Positions 1-9,429 of a stretch of 64,000 bases of DNA are shown here, piece after piece. A program made the position numbers and the translations under genes. Position 1 is the stretch's first letter, and every line of letters begins with the position of its first letter. This DNA is from an uncultured Hyphomicrobiales bacterium. Lineage in GTDB: Bacteria > Pseudomonadota > Alphaproteobacteria > Rhizobiales > Beijerinckiaceae. The stretch covers positions 62,001-126,000 of the forward strand of contig CAIKAR010000030.1 of NCBI GenBank assembly GCA_903825465.1, in the 5' to 3' direction. Under the pieces are notes generated by a model. That model saw only the letters and a program-made list of their open reading frames with translations. It ran no database searches and was not told the origin of the DNA.

Positions 1-392
1 CCCAGATCCGTCATTTCGTTGATCAGAATCTGCACGATTGTGCCGAAGGCGAGCGTCACCATCGCGAGATAGGGGCCGGTGACGCGCAACGCGGGCAGCG
101 CCAGCACGGCGCCGAAGAAGGCCGCGACAAAAGGCGCGATCAGCAACGACGGCCAGAAGCCCCACCCCAGATGCGTGAACAGCGAGCCCGCCGTGTAGGC
201 GCCGATGCCGAACAGCGCGGCGTGGCCGATCGACACTTCGCCCGTGTAGCCGAACACGATGTCGAGGCCGAGCGCAACGATGGAGAAGATCGCCGCCGTC
301 ACGATGATGTGTAGATAGAACGGGCTCGTGACGACGAAGGGAAGCGCCAGCGCGGCGAGGATCAGGACAAGCGGCAATCCCGCGCGGCGCAT
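1..392 (-). CDS. livM: Branched-chain amino acid ABC transporter permease LivM (partial, runs off the left edge)
   Basis: This is the N-terminal part of an inner-membrane permease that pairs with LivH to import branched-chain amino acids or related compounds. The first 130 codons are visible. They give several hydrophobic segments and the LivM-typical stretch containing GYTGEVSIGHAALFGIGAY, followed by ALRVTGPYLAMVTLAFG. The ATG lies one base after the livH stop codon, so the two are co-transcribed and probably translationally coupled. The ATPase genes livG and livF are not in the window and would be expected beyond the left edge. Identity as a Liv-type permease is firm. The true substrate is not known. 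Confidence 0.9.
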   Translation of the reverse strand, partial: MRRAGLPLVLILAALALPFVVTSPFYLHIIVTAAIFSIVALGLDIVFGYTGEVSIGHAALFGIGAYTAGSLFTHLGWGFWPSLLIAPFVAAFFGAVLALPALRVTGPYLAMVTLAFGTIVQILINEMTDL

Positions 393-393
393 G

Positions 394-1293
394 TCAGACC
401 TTCTTTATGGCGGCCGCGCCGAACAGGCCGGCGGGCTTCAGCGACAACACGAGCAACAGCAGCAATAGGCCGGGAACGTCCTTGTAGCCCGTCGAAATGT
501 AGAAGCCGGTGAGGTTCTCGACGACGCCAAGTATGAGTCCGCCGACGACGACGCCGACGCCGCTCGACAGTCCTCCGATGATGGCGACGGCGAAGGCCTT
601 CAATCCGAGCACCGCGCCCATGGTGGCGCCGGTCAGCGTGACGGGCGCCACCAGCACGCCGGCGAAGGCCGCCGTCATCGACGACAGCGCGTAGGAAAAC
701 ATGATGACGAGGCGCGTGTCGATGCCCATCAACCCCGCCGCGTCGCGGTCGTTGGCGGTGGCGACCACCGCCTTGCCGTAAATCGACTTGCGGTTGAAAA
801 CCTCCACCGCGACCATCAGCAGCAGCGCGCCGACCACGATGGCGATTTCCATCGGCTGAACGCGCACGCCGCCAAACGACAGCGCGGCTTCGGGCAGCGG
901 CGAGGGAAACCGCAGGGCGTCGTGGCCCCAGATGTTCTCGGCCATGTTTTTGAAAACGACGCCGAGCGCGATGGTCGCCATGATCCAGCCCGCGTCGGAC
1001 TTCGCCTTCACAGCCTGGCGCACGCCGAAAAATTCAACGACCGCGCCTTGCAACAAGCCAAAGGCGAGCACCACGGGCAGCATCAGCAGAAACGCGGGCA
1101 ACGTCGCGATGGCGTGGCCGATGAGGAAATTAATCGTGGTGAGGCCGACAAGCGCTCCCAGCATGAGCGCCTCGCCCTGACCGAAGTTCAGCGTCTTCGA
1201 TGTCGAAAACGTCAGCTGATAGCCGAAGGCTATGACGCCATAGACCATGCCGACGGAGATTCCGCTGACGATTAGCTGGGCGAGGATTTGCAT
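394..1293 (-). CDS. livH: Branched-chain amino acid ABC transporter permease LivH
   Basis: A 299-residue integral membrane permease of the LivH family, near the usual length of about 290-300. Hydrophobic helices run along the whole protein. The N-terminal MVYGVIAFGYQLTFSTSKT and the following LNFGQGEALMLGA match the LivH signature region, and the cytoplasmic loop that docks the ATPase lies near GLMGID. It works with LivM, whose start follows one base after this stop. The binding-protein gene lies just upstream on the same strand, so the order binding protein-livH-livM is that of a typical Liv operon. The gap to the binding-protein gene holds a palindromic repeat. Confidence 0.93.
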   Translation of the reverse strand: MQILAQLIVSGISVGMVYGVIAFGYQLTFSTSKTLNFGQGEALMLGALVGLTTINFLIGHAIATLPAFLLMLPVVLAFGLLQGAVVEFFGVRQAVKAKSDAGWIMATIALGVVFKNMAENIWGHDALRFPSPLPEAALSFGGVRVQPMEIAIVVGALLLMVAVEVFNRKSIYGKAVVATANDRDAAGLMGIDTRLVIMFSYALSSMTAAFAGVLVAPVTLTGATMGAVLGLKAFAVAIIGGLSSGVGVVVGGLILGVVENLTGFYISTGYKDVPGLLLLLLVLSLKPAGLFGAAAIKKV

Positions 1294-1333
1294 GGGGATC
1301 TCTGGATGAACGCGTCGCCCGTGGCGAGGATTT

Positions 1334-1471
1334 CCTTCTCCCCATCGCGGGAGAAGGTGTCGCGTGGCGACTGACGAGGGCGCCGACGGCGAGGGCGATC
1401 CGCGAAAGACGTGTTCGCGTCTCCACCCTCATCCAGTCTTCGGCGCGCCTCGCCCGAGCGGCGGGAGAAGG
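1334..1471. repeat. Dispersed palindromic repeat, copy A, between the liv binding protein and livH
   Basis: The outer ends are inverted copies of CCTTCTCCC (1334-1342) and GGGAGAAGG (1463-1471), about 138 bases apart end to end. The left end alone also forms a hairpin of 9 paired bases with a six-base loop (1334-1357). Related ends occur at 12917-13061 and twice inside imuB, so this looks like a dispersed non-coding palindromic family. It lies in the 188-base gap of the liv operon, where it could fold in the mRNA and lower expression of the permeases relative to the binding protein. That role is inference. Confidence 0.6.
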
Positions 1472-1481
1472 CGTCTCGCTC

Positions 1482-2681
1482 TCAGCCCTTCGGCTTGACC
1501 CGCAGGGCTTTGTCGCCCTGGAGATCTTCGGGATGCGCCGGCACGACGCGGCCATTCTTCACGAGGCCCATCACCGGGATGTTCGGGCTGATCGCCTCGT
1601 GGTCGGTCGCCGAGAACGGATGGTCGTAGGTGGTCACCACGCCCTCGACCTTTTCGTTCAAATTCTCGAGCGCGGCGAGAAGCTTGCGGCCGTCCGTCGA
1701 TTTCGCCTGCCTGATCGCGGCGGCGAGCAGATAGACCGAGTCGTAGCCCTGCGCCGCCGACACCGGCGACGGCATCCGGTCGCCGCCGTAAGCCTTGTGA
1801 TAAGCCTCGATGAAAGCCTTGCGCTTCGGCGTCGTCGGCATTTCGATGAAGGTTTCCGGCATGATCGCGCCGTCGCCGTTGGCGCCCGCGGTGTCGATGT
1901 AGCTCGCCATTGACAGCGTCCACGAGCCCACCAGCGGCACCTTCCAACCAAGTTTCGCCATCGCGTTGGCGATCTGCGCCAGCTCTGGCCCGATGGCGTA
2001 GGTGAGGACAACGTCGGCGTTCGCCTCCTTCGCCTTCAGCACCTGCGCTGTCATGTCGGTGTCGCCGATATTGAACTTCTCAATAGCCACCGGCGAAACG
2101 TTCAGCTTCTTCAGCGCGGCCATCATGTCGTCCTTGCCGAGCTGGCCGTAGTTGGTGGAATCCGACAGGATCGCGGGCTTTTTGAAGCCCTGCCGCGTAA
2201 TGGCCTCGTCGGCGATCATCGCGCTCTGGATGGTGTCGTTGGCCGCGTTGCGGAACACGAAGTTCTGCTTTTCATTCGGCCATTGACGCGTCAAAATCGA
2301 GCCCGTGGCGACGTTGTTGAGCACCGGAATCTCGGCTTCCTGGTAAAAACGCTCGCCAGCCTGGGCGACGCCGGTGTTGATGAAGCCGAGCGTCGCGACG
2401 ACCTTCTCCTTGTTGATGAGCTCCTGCGCGACTTGCACGCCGACCTCGTTCTTGGCTTCGTCGTCGCGCTCCACAAGTTGGATCACCGCGCCGTTGACGC
2501 CGCCAGCCTTGTTGATCTCGTCGACGGCGAGCTTGGCGCCGTCGCGCATGCTCACGCCCATGGACGACGAGCCGCCGGTGTAGGGGCCGCTGAGCCCGAC
2601 CTTGATCGCGTCCGCGGCCATCGCGGCCGAGGATAAAGCGGTGGCGGCTGAAAGGGCCAAAATATATTTGGTGACGGTCAC
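1482..2681 (-). CDS. Branched-chain amino acid-type ABC transporter substrate-binding protein
   Basis: A periplasmic type I binding protein (Peripla_BP_6, LivJ/LivK-like) of 399 residues that delivers ligand to the LivHM permeases encoded downstream. The chosen start is a GTG at 2681, preceded at good spacing by GGGAG. It gives a clean signal peptide (TKYILALSAATALSSAAMA, cut before ADAIKVG). The reading frame stays open upstream, but nothing there resembles a leader. The mature protein opens with IKVGLSGPYTGGSSSMG, the usual ligand-binding strand of the family, and DGAKLAVDEINKAGGVNG follows. Binding proteins of this group take amino acids, amides or aromatic acids, so the ligand cannot be named. 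Confidence 0.92.
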   Translation of the reverse strand: MTVTKYILALSAATALSSAAMAADAIKVGLSGPYTGGSSSMGVSMRDGAKLAVDEINKAGGVNGAVIQLVERDDEAKNEVGVQVAQELINKEKVVATLGFINTGVAQAGERFYQEAEIPVLNNVATGSILTRQWPNEKQNFVFRNAANDTIQSAMIADEAITRQGFKKPAILSDSTNYGQLGKDDMMAALKKLNVSPVAIEKFNIGDTDMTAQVLKAKEANADVVLTYAIGPELAQIANAMAKLGWKVPLVGSWTLSMASYIDTAGANGDGAIMPETFIEMPTTPKRKAFIEAYHKAYGGDRMPSPVSAAQGYDSVYLLAAAIRQAKSTDGRKLLAALENLNEKVEGVVTTYDHPFSATDHEAISPNIPVMGLVKNGRVVPAHPEDLQGDKALRVKPKG

Positions 2682-2843
2682 GAAAAATCTCCCTGGTTTT
2701 CTTCCAATGGCCGGCGTCGCCGGTTCAAGGCTTGAACACAGGCGTACCAAGCCGCGCGGCGACGCCAAGTCAAGCGGCGAAGACGCGCTGCCAAGCGCCA
2801 CGGAAGGGTTTTAGACGAAGGGATAAGGGGAGGAAGCCCACGC

Positions 2844-4013
2844 TCACGCCGCCAGATCCGCCACCACCGCGTTCAGCACCGGAAATCCCTCCGGCGTGGC
2901 GCGCACGTTGCCGCTGGGCGACACCTCGATCATGCCTTCTTCGATCAAGGCCGCGACGCGCCGCTGGTCGAGCTTGCGGCCCGCGAGCGCCTCGAACCTC
3001 GCGGGATCGACCCCTTCGGCTAGACGCAGCCCCATGACCAGCATTTCGTCGCCCTGTTCCTCGGCGCTCAGCAATTCGTCCTCGATCAAGCCATGACCGT
3101 CGGCCTCGACGACGGTGAGCCACATCTCGGGATGCTTCTCGGTGGATTGGGCGACGCGGCCGCGGCCCTCGACGATCAATCGTCCATGCGCGCCGGGTCC
3201 GACGCCGGCGTATTCGCCGTAGCGCCAGTAAATAAGGTTGTGCCGGCTCTCCGCGCCGGGCCGGGCGTGGTTTGAGACCTCGTAGGCCGGCATGCCGGCG
3301 GCGTTCATGGTTTCCTGGGTCACATCCCAAAGCGCCCGACCTGTTTCCGCGTCAGGCGTTGTCATCCGGCCGGCCTCCACGAGCTTTTGAAACATCGTGT
3401 CGTGCTCGATGGTGAGTTGGTAAAGCGAGAGGTGCTCGGGCGCCCGCGTCAACGCCTCCCGCAACTCGTCGCGCCATTGCGCTGGCGTTTGCCCAGGGCG
3501 GGCGTAGATCAGGTCGAACGAAGCGCGGTCGAAAAGGGAGGTGGCGACCGACACAGCCCTCATCGCCTCTTCGGCGGTGTGCATGCGTCCCAGCGTCTTG
3601 AGATCGGCGTCGTTCATCGCCTGCACGCCAAGCGAGACGCGGTTGACGCCCGCCGCCTTGTAGCCGGCGAAGCGGTCGGCCTCGACGCTCGTGGGATTCG
3701 CCTCAAGCGTGATTTCGCAGTCGGGCGCGACGCTCCACTGCGAAGCGATGGCGTCCAGTATGGCGCCGACCGTCCGCGGCCGCATCAGCGATGGCGTGCC
3801 GCCGCCGAAGAAAATCGACCGCGCGGTCCGCCCCGGCGCCAAAGCCGCGCGGTGCGCGAGTTCGGCCCGAAACGCCGCGACGTAGCGGTCTTCGTCGATT
3901 CCAGTGGCGCGGACATGACTGTTGAAATCGCAATAAGGGCATTTCGACAGGCAAAAAGGCCAGTGGACGTAAACGCCGAAGCCGGCGTCGAAAAGGGGTT
4001 GCGCGTTCGCCAT
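2844..4013 (-). CDS. hemW: Radical SAM protein HemW (coproporphyrinogen III oxidase-like, heme chaperone)
   Basis: A 389-residue radical SAM enzyme. Cys21, Cys25 and Cys28 form the CxxxCxxC iron-sulfur cluster motif (FCLSKCPYC), and FFGGGTPSLM is the SAM-binding glycine loop. The HNLIYW motif in the C-terminal half is typical of HemW, the heme chaperone, rather than of HemN, the true oxygen-independent coproporphyrinogen oxidase. HemW genes are often annotated as hemN. The gene is divergent from bdhA with a 145-base gap. No signal peptide is seen, so it is cytoplasmic. In many genomes hemW follows rdgB/rph; here it stands upstream of the liv operon. Confidence 0.93.
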   Translation of the reverse strand: MANAQPLFDAGFGVYVHWPFCLSKCPYCDFNSHVRATGIDEDRYVAAFRAELAHRAALAPGRTARSIFFGGGTPSLMRPRTVGAILDAIASQWSVAPDCEITLEANPTSVEADRFAGYKAAGVNRVSLGVQAMNDADLKTLGRMHTAEEAMRAVSVATSLFDRASFDLIYARPGQTPAQWRDELREALTRAPEHLSLYQLTIEHDTMFQKLVEAGRMTTPDAETGRALWDVTQETMNAAGMPAYEVSNHARPGAESRHNLIYWRYGEYAGVGPGAHGRLIVEGRGRVAQSTEKHPEMWLTVVEADGHGLIEDELLSAEEQGDEMLVMGLRLAEGVDPARFEALAGRKLDQRRVAALIEEGMIEVSPSGNVRATPEGFPVLNAVVADLAA

Positions 4014-4158
4014 GCCGCGTTATCGCACGAAAGGAGAACCCGGTCACCGGGATGGATTGTCGTGGAACACATGCCGTCGCAAAACTCGCTTTTTATTGTG
4101 CAATGCGATAAAGTGTGTTGCCGGCCAACTCGGCGCCCGGCCTTCCTGGGAGACATTC

Positions 4159-4944
4159 ATGAGCCTCAAATCCCGCAACGCCGTCGTCACGGGTTCGACG
4201 AGCGGCATTGGCCTTTGCATCGCCCGGGCGCTGGCCGCCGAAGGCGCGAATATCTTGATCAACGGCTTCGGCGCGGCCGCCGATATTGAGACCGAGCGCG
4301 CCAAAATCGAGGCCGACTTCGGCGTCAAATGCGTTTACGACGGCGCCGACATGTCGAAGCCGGCGGAAATCGCCGCGATGATCCAGAACGCGGAAACCAA
4401 GCTCGGCTCCTGCGACATCCTCGTCAACAACGCCGGCATTCAGTTCGTTTCGCCGCTGGAGGAGTTCCCCATCGAAAAGTGGGACCAGATCATCGCCATC
4501 AACCTGTCCTCGGCCTTTCACGCCATTCGCGCCGCGATTCCCGGCATGAAGGCGCGCAAATGGGGCCGCATTGTCAACACGGCCTCGGCGCATTCGAAGG
4601 TCGCCTCGCCATTCAAGTCGGCCTATGTCACGGCGAAACACGGCCTCGCCGGCCTCAGCAAAACCGCGGCGCTCGAGCTCGCGACCTTCGGCGCGACGTC
4701 GAATTGCATTTCACCCGGCTATGTCTGGACTCCGCTTGTTGAAAAACAAATTCCGGAGACAATGGCGGCGCGCCACCTGACGAAGGAGCAGGTCATGCAC
4801 GACGTGCTGCTCGCCGCGCAGCCGACGAAGGAATTCGTCACGGTCGACCAGGTCGCGGCGCTCGCGGTGTTCCTTTGCTCCGACGCCGCGGCGCAGATCA
4901 CCGGCGCGAATATCTCCATCGACGGCGGCTGGACCGCCGAGTGA
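4159..4944 (+). CDS. bdhA: 3-hydroxybutyrate dehydrogenase (SDR family)
   Basis: A 261-residue short-chain dehydrogenase that interconverts 3-hydroxybutyrate and acetoacetate with NAD, a step in polyhydroxybutyrate and ketone-body use. Features in order are GSTSGIG (residues 12-18, cofactor loop), NNAG (90-93), and the catalytic set Ser143, Tyr156, Lys160. The ending with QITGANISIDGGWTAE and the segment NCISPGYVWTPLVEKQIP are characteristic of bacterial BdhA. The ATG at 4159 has GGGAG at good spacing. A longer frame upstream has no ribosome site. The stop codon overlaps the start of the next gene by one base, which suggests translational coupling. Confidence 0.94.
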   Translation: MSLKSRNAVVTGSTSGIGLCIARALAAEGANILINGFGAAADIETERAKIEADFGVKCVYDGADMSKPAEIAAMIQNAETKLGSCDILVNNAGIQFVSPLEEFPIEKWDQIIAINLSSAFHAIRAAIPGMKARKWGRIVNTASAHSKVASPFKSAYVTAKHGLAGLSKTAALELATFGATSNCISPGYVWTPLVEKQIPETMAARHLTKEQVMHDVLLAAQPTKEFVTVDQVAALAVFLCSDAAAQITGANISIDGGWTAE

Positions 4945-5984
4945 TGGCGAGAAAGCCCGGAGTCGATTGGAACGGCAAGAAGAAGATCGGCCTCGCCCTG
5001 CAGGGCGGCGGCGCGCACGGCGCGTTCACCTGGGGCGTGCTTGATCACATTCTGGAAGACGGCCGCCTCGATGTCGAGGCGATCTCGGGGGCGAGCGCCG
5101 GCGCGATGAACGCGGTCGTGTACGCCGAAGGCTATCTCGGAGGCGGCCGCGAGGGGGCGCGCAAGCGCCTCGCCGATTTCTGGAAGGCCGTCAGCGACGA
5201 GGGCTCGCTGTCGGGCGGCCATTCAACGGCGTTCGACAACATGTTCAAGCCCTTTGGCTTCGACAAGTCGCCGGCCTTGTGGTGGATGGACACCATGACG
5301 CATTACGCGTCGCCCTACGAGCTGAATCCGCTCAACCTCAATCCACTGCGCGACCTGCTCTCCAAGACCATCGATTTCGACAAGGTCCGCGCTTGCGTGG
5401 ATATCCAGCTTTTCATCTCCGCGACGAATGTTCACACCGGCAAGATCGCGGTTTTCGAACGCGACAAGCTCACCGTCGACCACGTCATGGCCTCGGCCTG
5501 TCTGCCGATGGTGTTTCAGGCGGTCGAAATCGACGGCGTTCCCCATTGGGACGGCGGCTACATGGGAAATCCCGCGCTGTGGCCGCTGTACTACAAGAGC
5601 GCCTGCGCCGACACGCTGATCGTGCAAATCAACCCCATCGAGCGCGACGAGACGCCGAAGACGGCCTCCGATATTCAGAACCGCCTGAACGAAATCACCT
5701 TCAACGGCGCGCTGCTCGGCGAATTGCGCGCGGTCGCCTTCGTGCAGAAGCTCATAGATCAAAAGAAAATCGGCCCCCCCGATTATGTTCGACCGCTTAT
5801 GCACCGCGTCGATGGCGCGGCGAAAATGGCCCAGTTCTCCGCGGCGTCGAAAATGGACGCGTCGTGGGACACGTTGATCGCGATGCGCGACATCGGCAAG
5901 AGCACCGCGAAGGCCTGGCTCGACGCGCACTACGACGACATCGGCGTCCGGGACACGATGGATTTGCGGGCGGCGTTCGAGTGA
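4944..5984 (+). CDS. Patatin-like phospholipase / acyl hydrolase
   Basis: A 346-residue patatin-fold serine hydrolase. The oxyanion loop GGGAHG is at residues 21-26, the nucleophile elbow GASAG at 49-53 (Ser51), and the catalytic Asp of the DGG motif at 203, so the Ser-Asp dyad is complete. There is no signal peptide or membrane segment, so it is cytoplasmic. Its ATG shares one base with the bdhA stop (TGATG), a layout that couples translation. The pairing suggests a role in mobilising polyhydroxybutyrate or membrane acyl chains alongside BdhA. The substrate is inferred from context, not shown. Confidence 0.9.
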   Translation: MARKPGVDWNGKKKIGLALQGGGAHGAFTWGVLDHILEDGRLDVEAISGASAGAMNAVVYAEGYLGGGREGARKRLADFWKAVSDEGSLSGGHSTAFDNMFKPFGFDKSPALWWMDTMTHYASPYELNPLNLNPLRDLLSKTIDFDKVRACVDIQLFISATNVHTGKIAVFERDKLTVDHVMASACLPMVFQAVEIDGVPHWDGGYMGNPALWPLYYKSACADTLIVQINPIERDETPKTASDIQNRLNEITFNGALLGELRAVAFVQKLIDQKKIGPPDYVRPLMHRVDGAAKMAQFSAASKMDASWDTLIAMRDIGKSTAKAWLDAHYDDIGVRDTMDLRAAFE

Positions 5985-5987
5985 GGA

Positions 5988-7331
5988 TCACGCCGCCGGC
6001 GCGGCCACCCGCGCGTCGTCGCCGCTTCCGACGAAAAGATGCCGCGGCAGCAAAAGCATCACCGCCGCGCCGCAAACGACGGACGCGCCAACCATCACCA
6101 TCGGCGCGGTGAATCCGCCGGTGGAATCGCGCAGCACGCCGATCAGCAGCGGCGCGACGGAGGCGCCGACCATTCCCACGGTGTTCATGAAGGCGATGCC
6201 AGCCGCGTGCGCGTTGCGGGGCAAGACCGAGGACGGCATCGTGAAGAACAAAGACCACACCGGCAGCGTGAACAATTGCGCGGCGACGAGCCCCGCGTAT
6301 TGCATCGGCGCGGAAGGAGCGAGCGCCGCGACGATCCAGCCGCCGCCGCCGATCGCCATGGGAACGATGACGTTCCAGTAGCGCTCCTTGACGCGGTCCG
6401 AAAAGGCCGACCACAGCGGAATCGCGGCGATGGCGAGCAGATAGGGGCCGGACGACAGCAGGCCCGTCACCCAATAGGGCTGCGTCGGGCTGCTGATGGC
6501 GCGCACGATTTGCGGCGTCCAATAACCGCCCGAGCTGAAATTGCCGATCAGCGTGAAATAGGCGGCGGAAATCAGCAGCATCTCGCGGCAGAACATCATC
6601 GAGAAAACAGAGCCCGTTCTGAAGGCGACGGTTTTCTCCCTGGTTTCAGACTCCCGGCGGATGGCGCCATCGACGATCTCGCGTTCGCGAGGGCTCAGCC
6701 ACAGCGCCATCGCGGGTTTATCAGTGAGGTAAAACAGCGCCCAAACGCCCAGCAACACCGCCGGTATTCCCTCGATGAGGAATAGCCAGCGCCAACCCGA
6801 CACGCCGAAAAATCCATCCATGCTCAGGATCGCGCCCGACAGGATCGAGCCGCCGGCGATGGCGATGGGTTGCGCGATCATGAAGCCCGCCTGCGCGCGG
6901 GCGCGGTAATACTGTGGATACCAATAAGTCAGGTAGAGCACGAGGCCGGGAATGAAGCCCGCCTCCGCGGCGCCCACAAGGCCTCGCAGCGTCACGAGGC
7001 TGGCGGGGCCCGCCGCCAGCGAACAAGCCGCCGAGGCGAGCCCCCAGGTGATCATGATGCGCGCCAGCCAGACGCGCGCGCCGAACTTCTGCAACGCTAG
7101 ATTGCTGGGTATTTCGAACGCCGCGTAGACAATGGAAAACACCGTCAGCGCCGTGCCGAACACGGTCGCCGAAACACCGAGCTCCTTGCCCATCGTGAGT
7201 TGCGCGAAGCCAATGTTGGTGCGGTCGAGGTAATTGACGATCGCCAACAGCAGGATGAACCACAGGACGCGCTTCGACACCTTGCCAAAGACGGCTTGCT
7301 CCTCGGGCGTGAAATCCGCTGGATCCGCCAT
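5988..7331 (-). CDS. MFS transporter, anion:cation symporter (ACS) family
   Basis: A 447-residue major facilitator with about 12 hydrophobic segments. The first helix ends in NYLDRTNIGFAQ, the hallmark of the ACS family (hexuronate, tartrate, phthalate and similar organic anions). The segment WRWLFLIEGIPAVLLG before the central loop is also typical. The gene is convergent with the patatin gene, three bases away, and stands alone on its strand. No linked catabolic gene indicates its substrate. It would sit in the inner membrane as a proton-coupled organic-acid importer. Confidence 0.9.
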   Translation of the reverse strand: MADPADFTPEEQAVFGKVSKRVLWFILLLAIVNYLDRTNIGFAQLTMGKELGVSATVFGTALTVFSIVYAAFEIPSNLALQKFGARVWLARIMITWGLASAACSLAAGPASLVTLRGLVGAAEAGFIPGLVLYLTYWYPQYYRARAQAGFMIAQPIAIAGGSILSGAILSMDGFFGVSGWRWLFLIEGIPAVLLGVWALFYLTDKPAMALWLSPREREIVDGAIRRESETREKTVAFRTGSVFSMMFCREMLLISAAYFTLIGNFSSGGYWTPQIVRAISSPTQPYWVTGLLSSGPYLLAIAAIPLWSAFSDRVKERYWNVIVPMAIGGGGWIVAALAPSAPMQYAGLVAAQLFTLPVWSLFFTMPSSVLPRNAHAAGIAFMNTVGMVGASVAPLLIGVLRDSTGGFTAPMVMVGASVVCGAAVMLLLPRHLFVGSGDDARVAAPAA

Positions 7332-8920
<1,589 letters not shown>

Positions 8921-8960
8921 CGCCGGAAACCCGGCGGCCGCGCGAAACGGAGCCTTCGCC

Positions 8961-9152
8961 ATGGCCGAAATAGTCAACCTTCGCGCGGCGCGCAAACAAA
9001 AAGCGCGCCGCGCGGCCGAAAAATCCGCCGCCGTCAATCGGGTCTCCTTCGGGCGAACGAAGGAGGAGCGCGAACACGCCGAAATGGAAAAGGCGCTCGC
9101 CGAGCGCAATTTATCCGGCCATTTGCGCGACCGTTTGAATTCCGATGAGTGA
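8961..9152 (+). CDS. DUF4169 family protein
   Basis: A 63-residue, strongly basic small protein with the DUF4169 pattern: MAEIVNLRAARKQKARR at the start, then NRVSFGRTKEERE in the middle. It is predicted to be mostly helical. The function of the family is unknown. It overlaps the following ribbon-helix-helix gene by eight bases, a pairing seen in many alphaproteobacteria as far as I recall, and it lies 40 bases after the aminotransferase. GGAG stands nine bases before the ATG. Confidence 0.85.
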   Translation: MAEIVNLRAARKQKARRAAEKSAAVNRVSFGRTKEEREHAEMEKALAERNLSGHLRDRLNSDE

Positions 9153-9381
9153 GTCTTCGGCGCGCGTCAAAAAACATTCGCTCGTCATCGCCGGACATCG
9201 CACATCGATATCGCTTGAAGACGCGTTCTGGAGCGCGTTGCGCGCAATCGCCTCGGCTCGCCCAATCTCCCTCGCCGGTCTGGTGGCTGAGATCGATTCC
9301 ACCCGCGCCGAGGCGAACCTTTCATCGGCGATTCGCGTGTTCGTGCTGGGCGCCGCTGAAGCCGGGAAATCGCCGGAATAG
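9145..9381 (+). CDS. Ribbon-helix-helix domain protein
   Basis: A 78-residue protein with a ribbon-helix-helix fold: a short strand (KHSLVIAGHRTSISLE) followed by two helices (DAFWSALRAIASARPIS and LAGLVAEIDSTR). It matches the RHH_4 type of small DNA-binding or adaptor proteins. It overlaps the DUF4169 gene and is probably made from the same mRNA. No toxin gene lies nearby, so an antitoxin role is unsupported. The target is unknown. Confidence 0.8.
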   Translation: MSESSARVKKHSLVIAGHRTSISLEDAFWSALRAIASARPISLAGLVAEIDSTRAEANLSSAIRVFVLGAAEAGKSPE

Positions 9382-9429
9382 AAAATCTCGACCCGGCGCG
9401 CCTGTTACAGCCCACACGCGGCGATTGGA

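Noticed and set aside
8921-8936. CGCCGG-AAAC-CCGGCG hairpin after the aminotransferase
   Set aside because: It is a six-base stem with no T-tract, and the following genes are probably co-transcribed.
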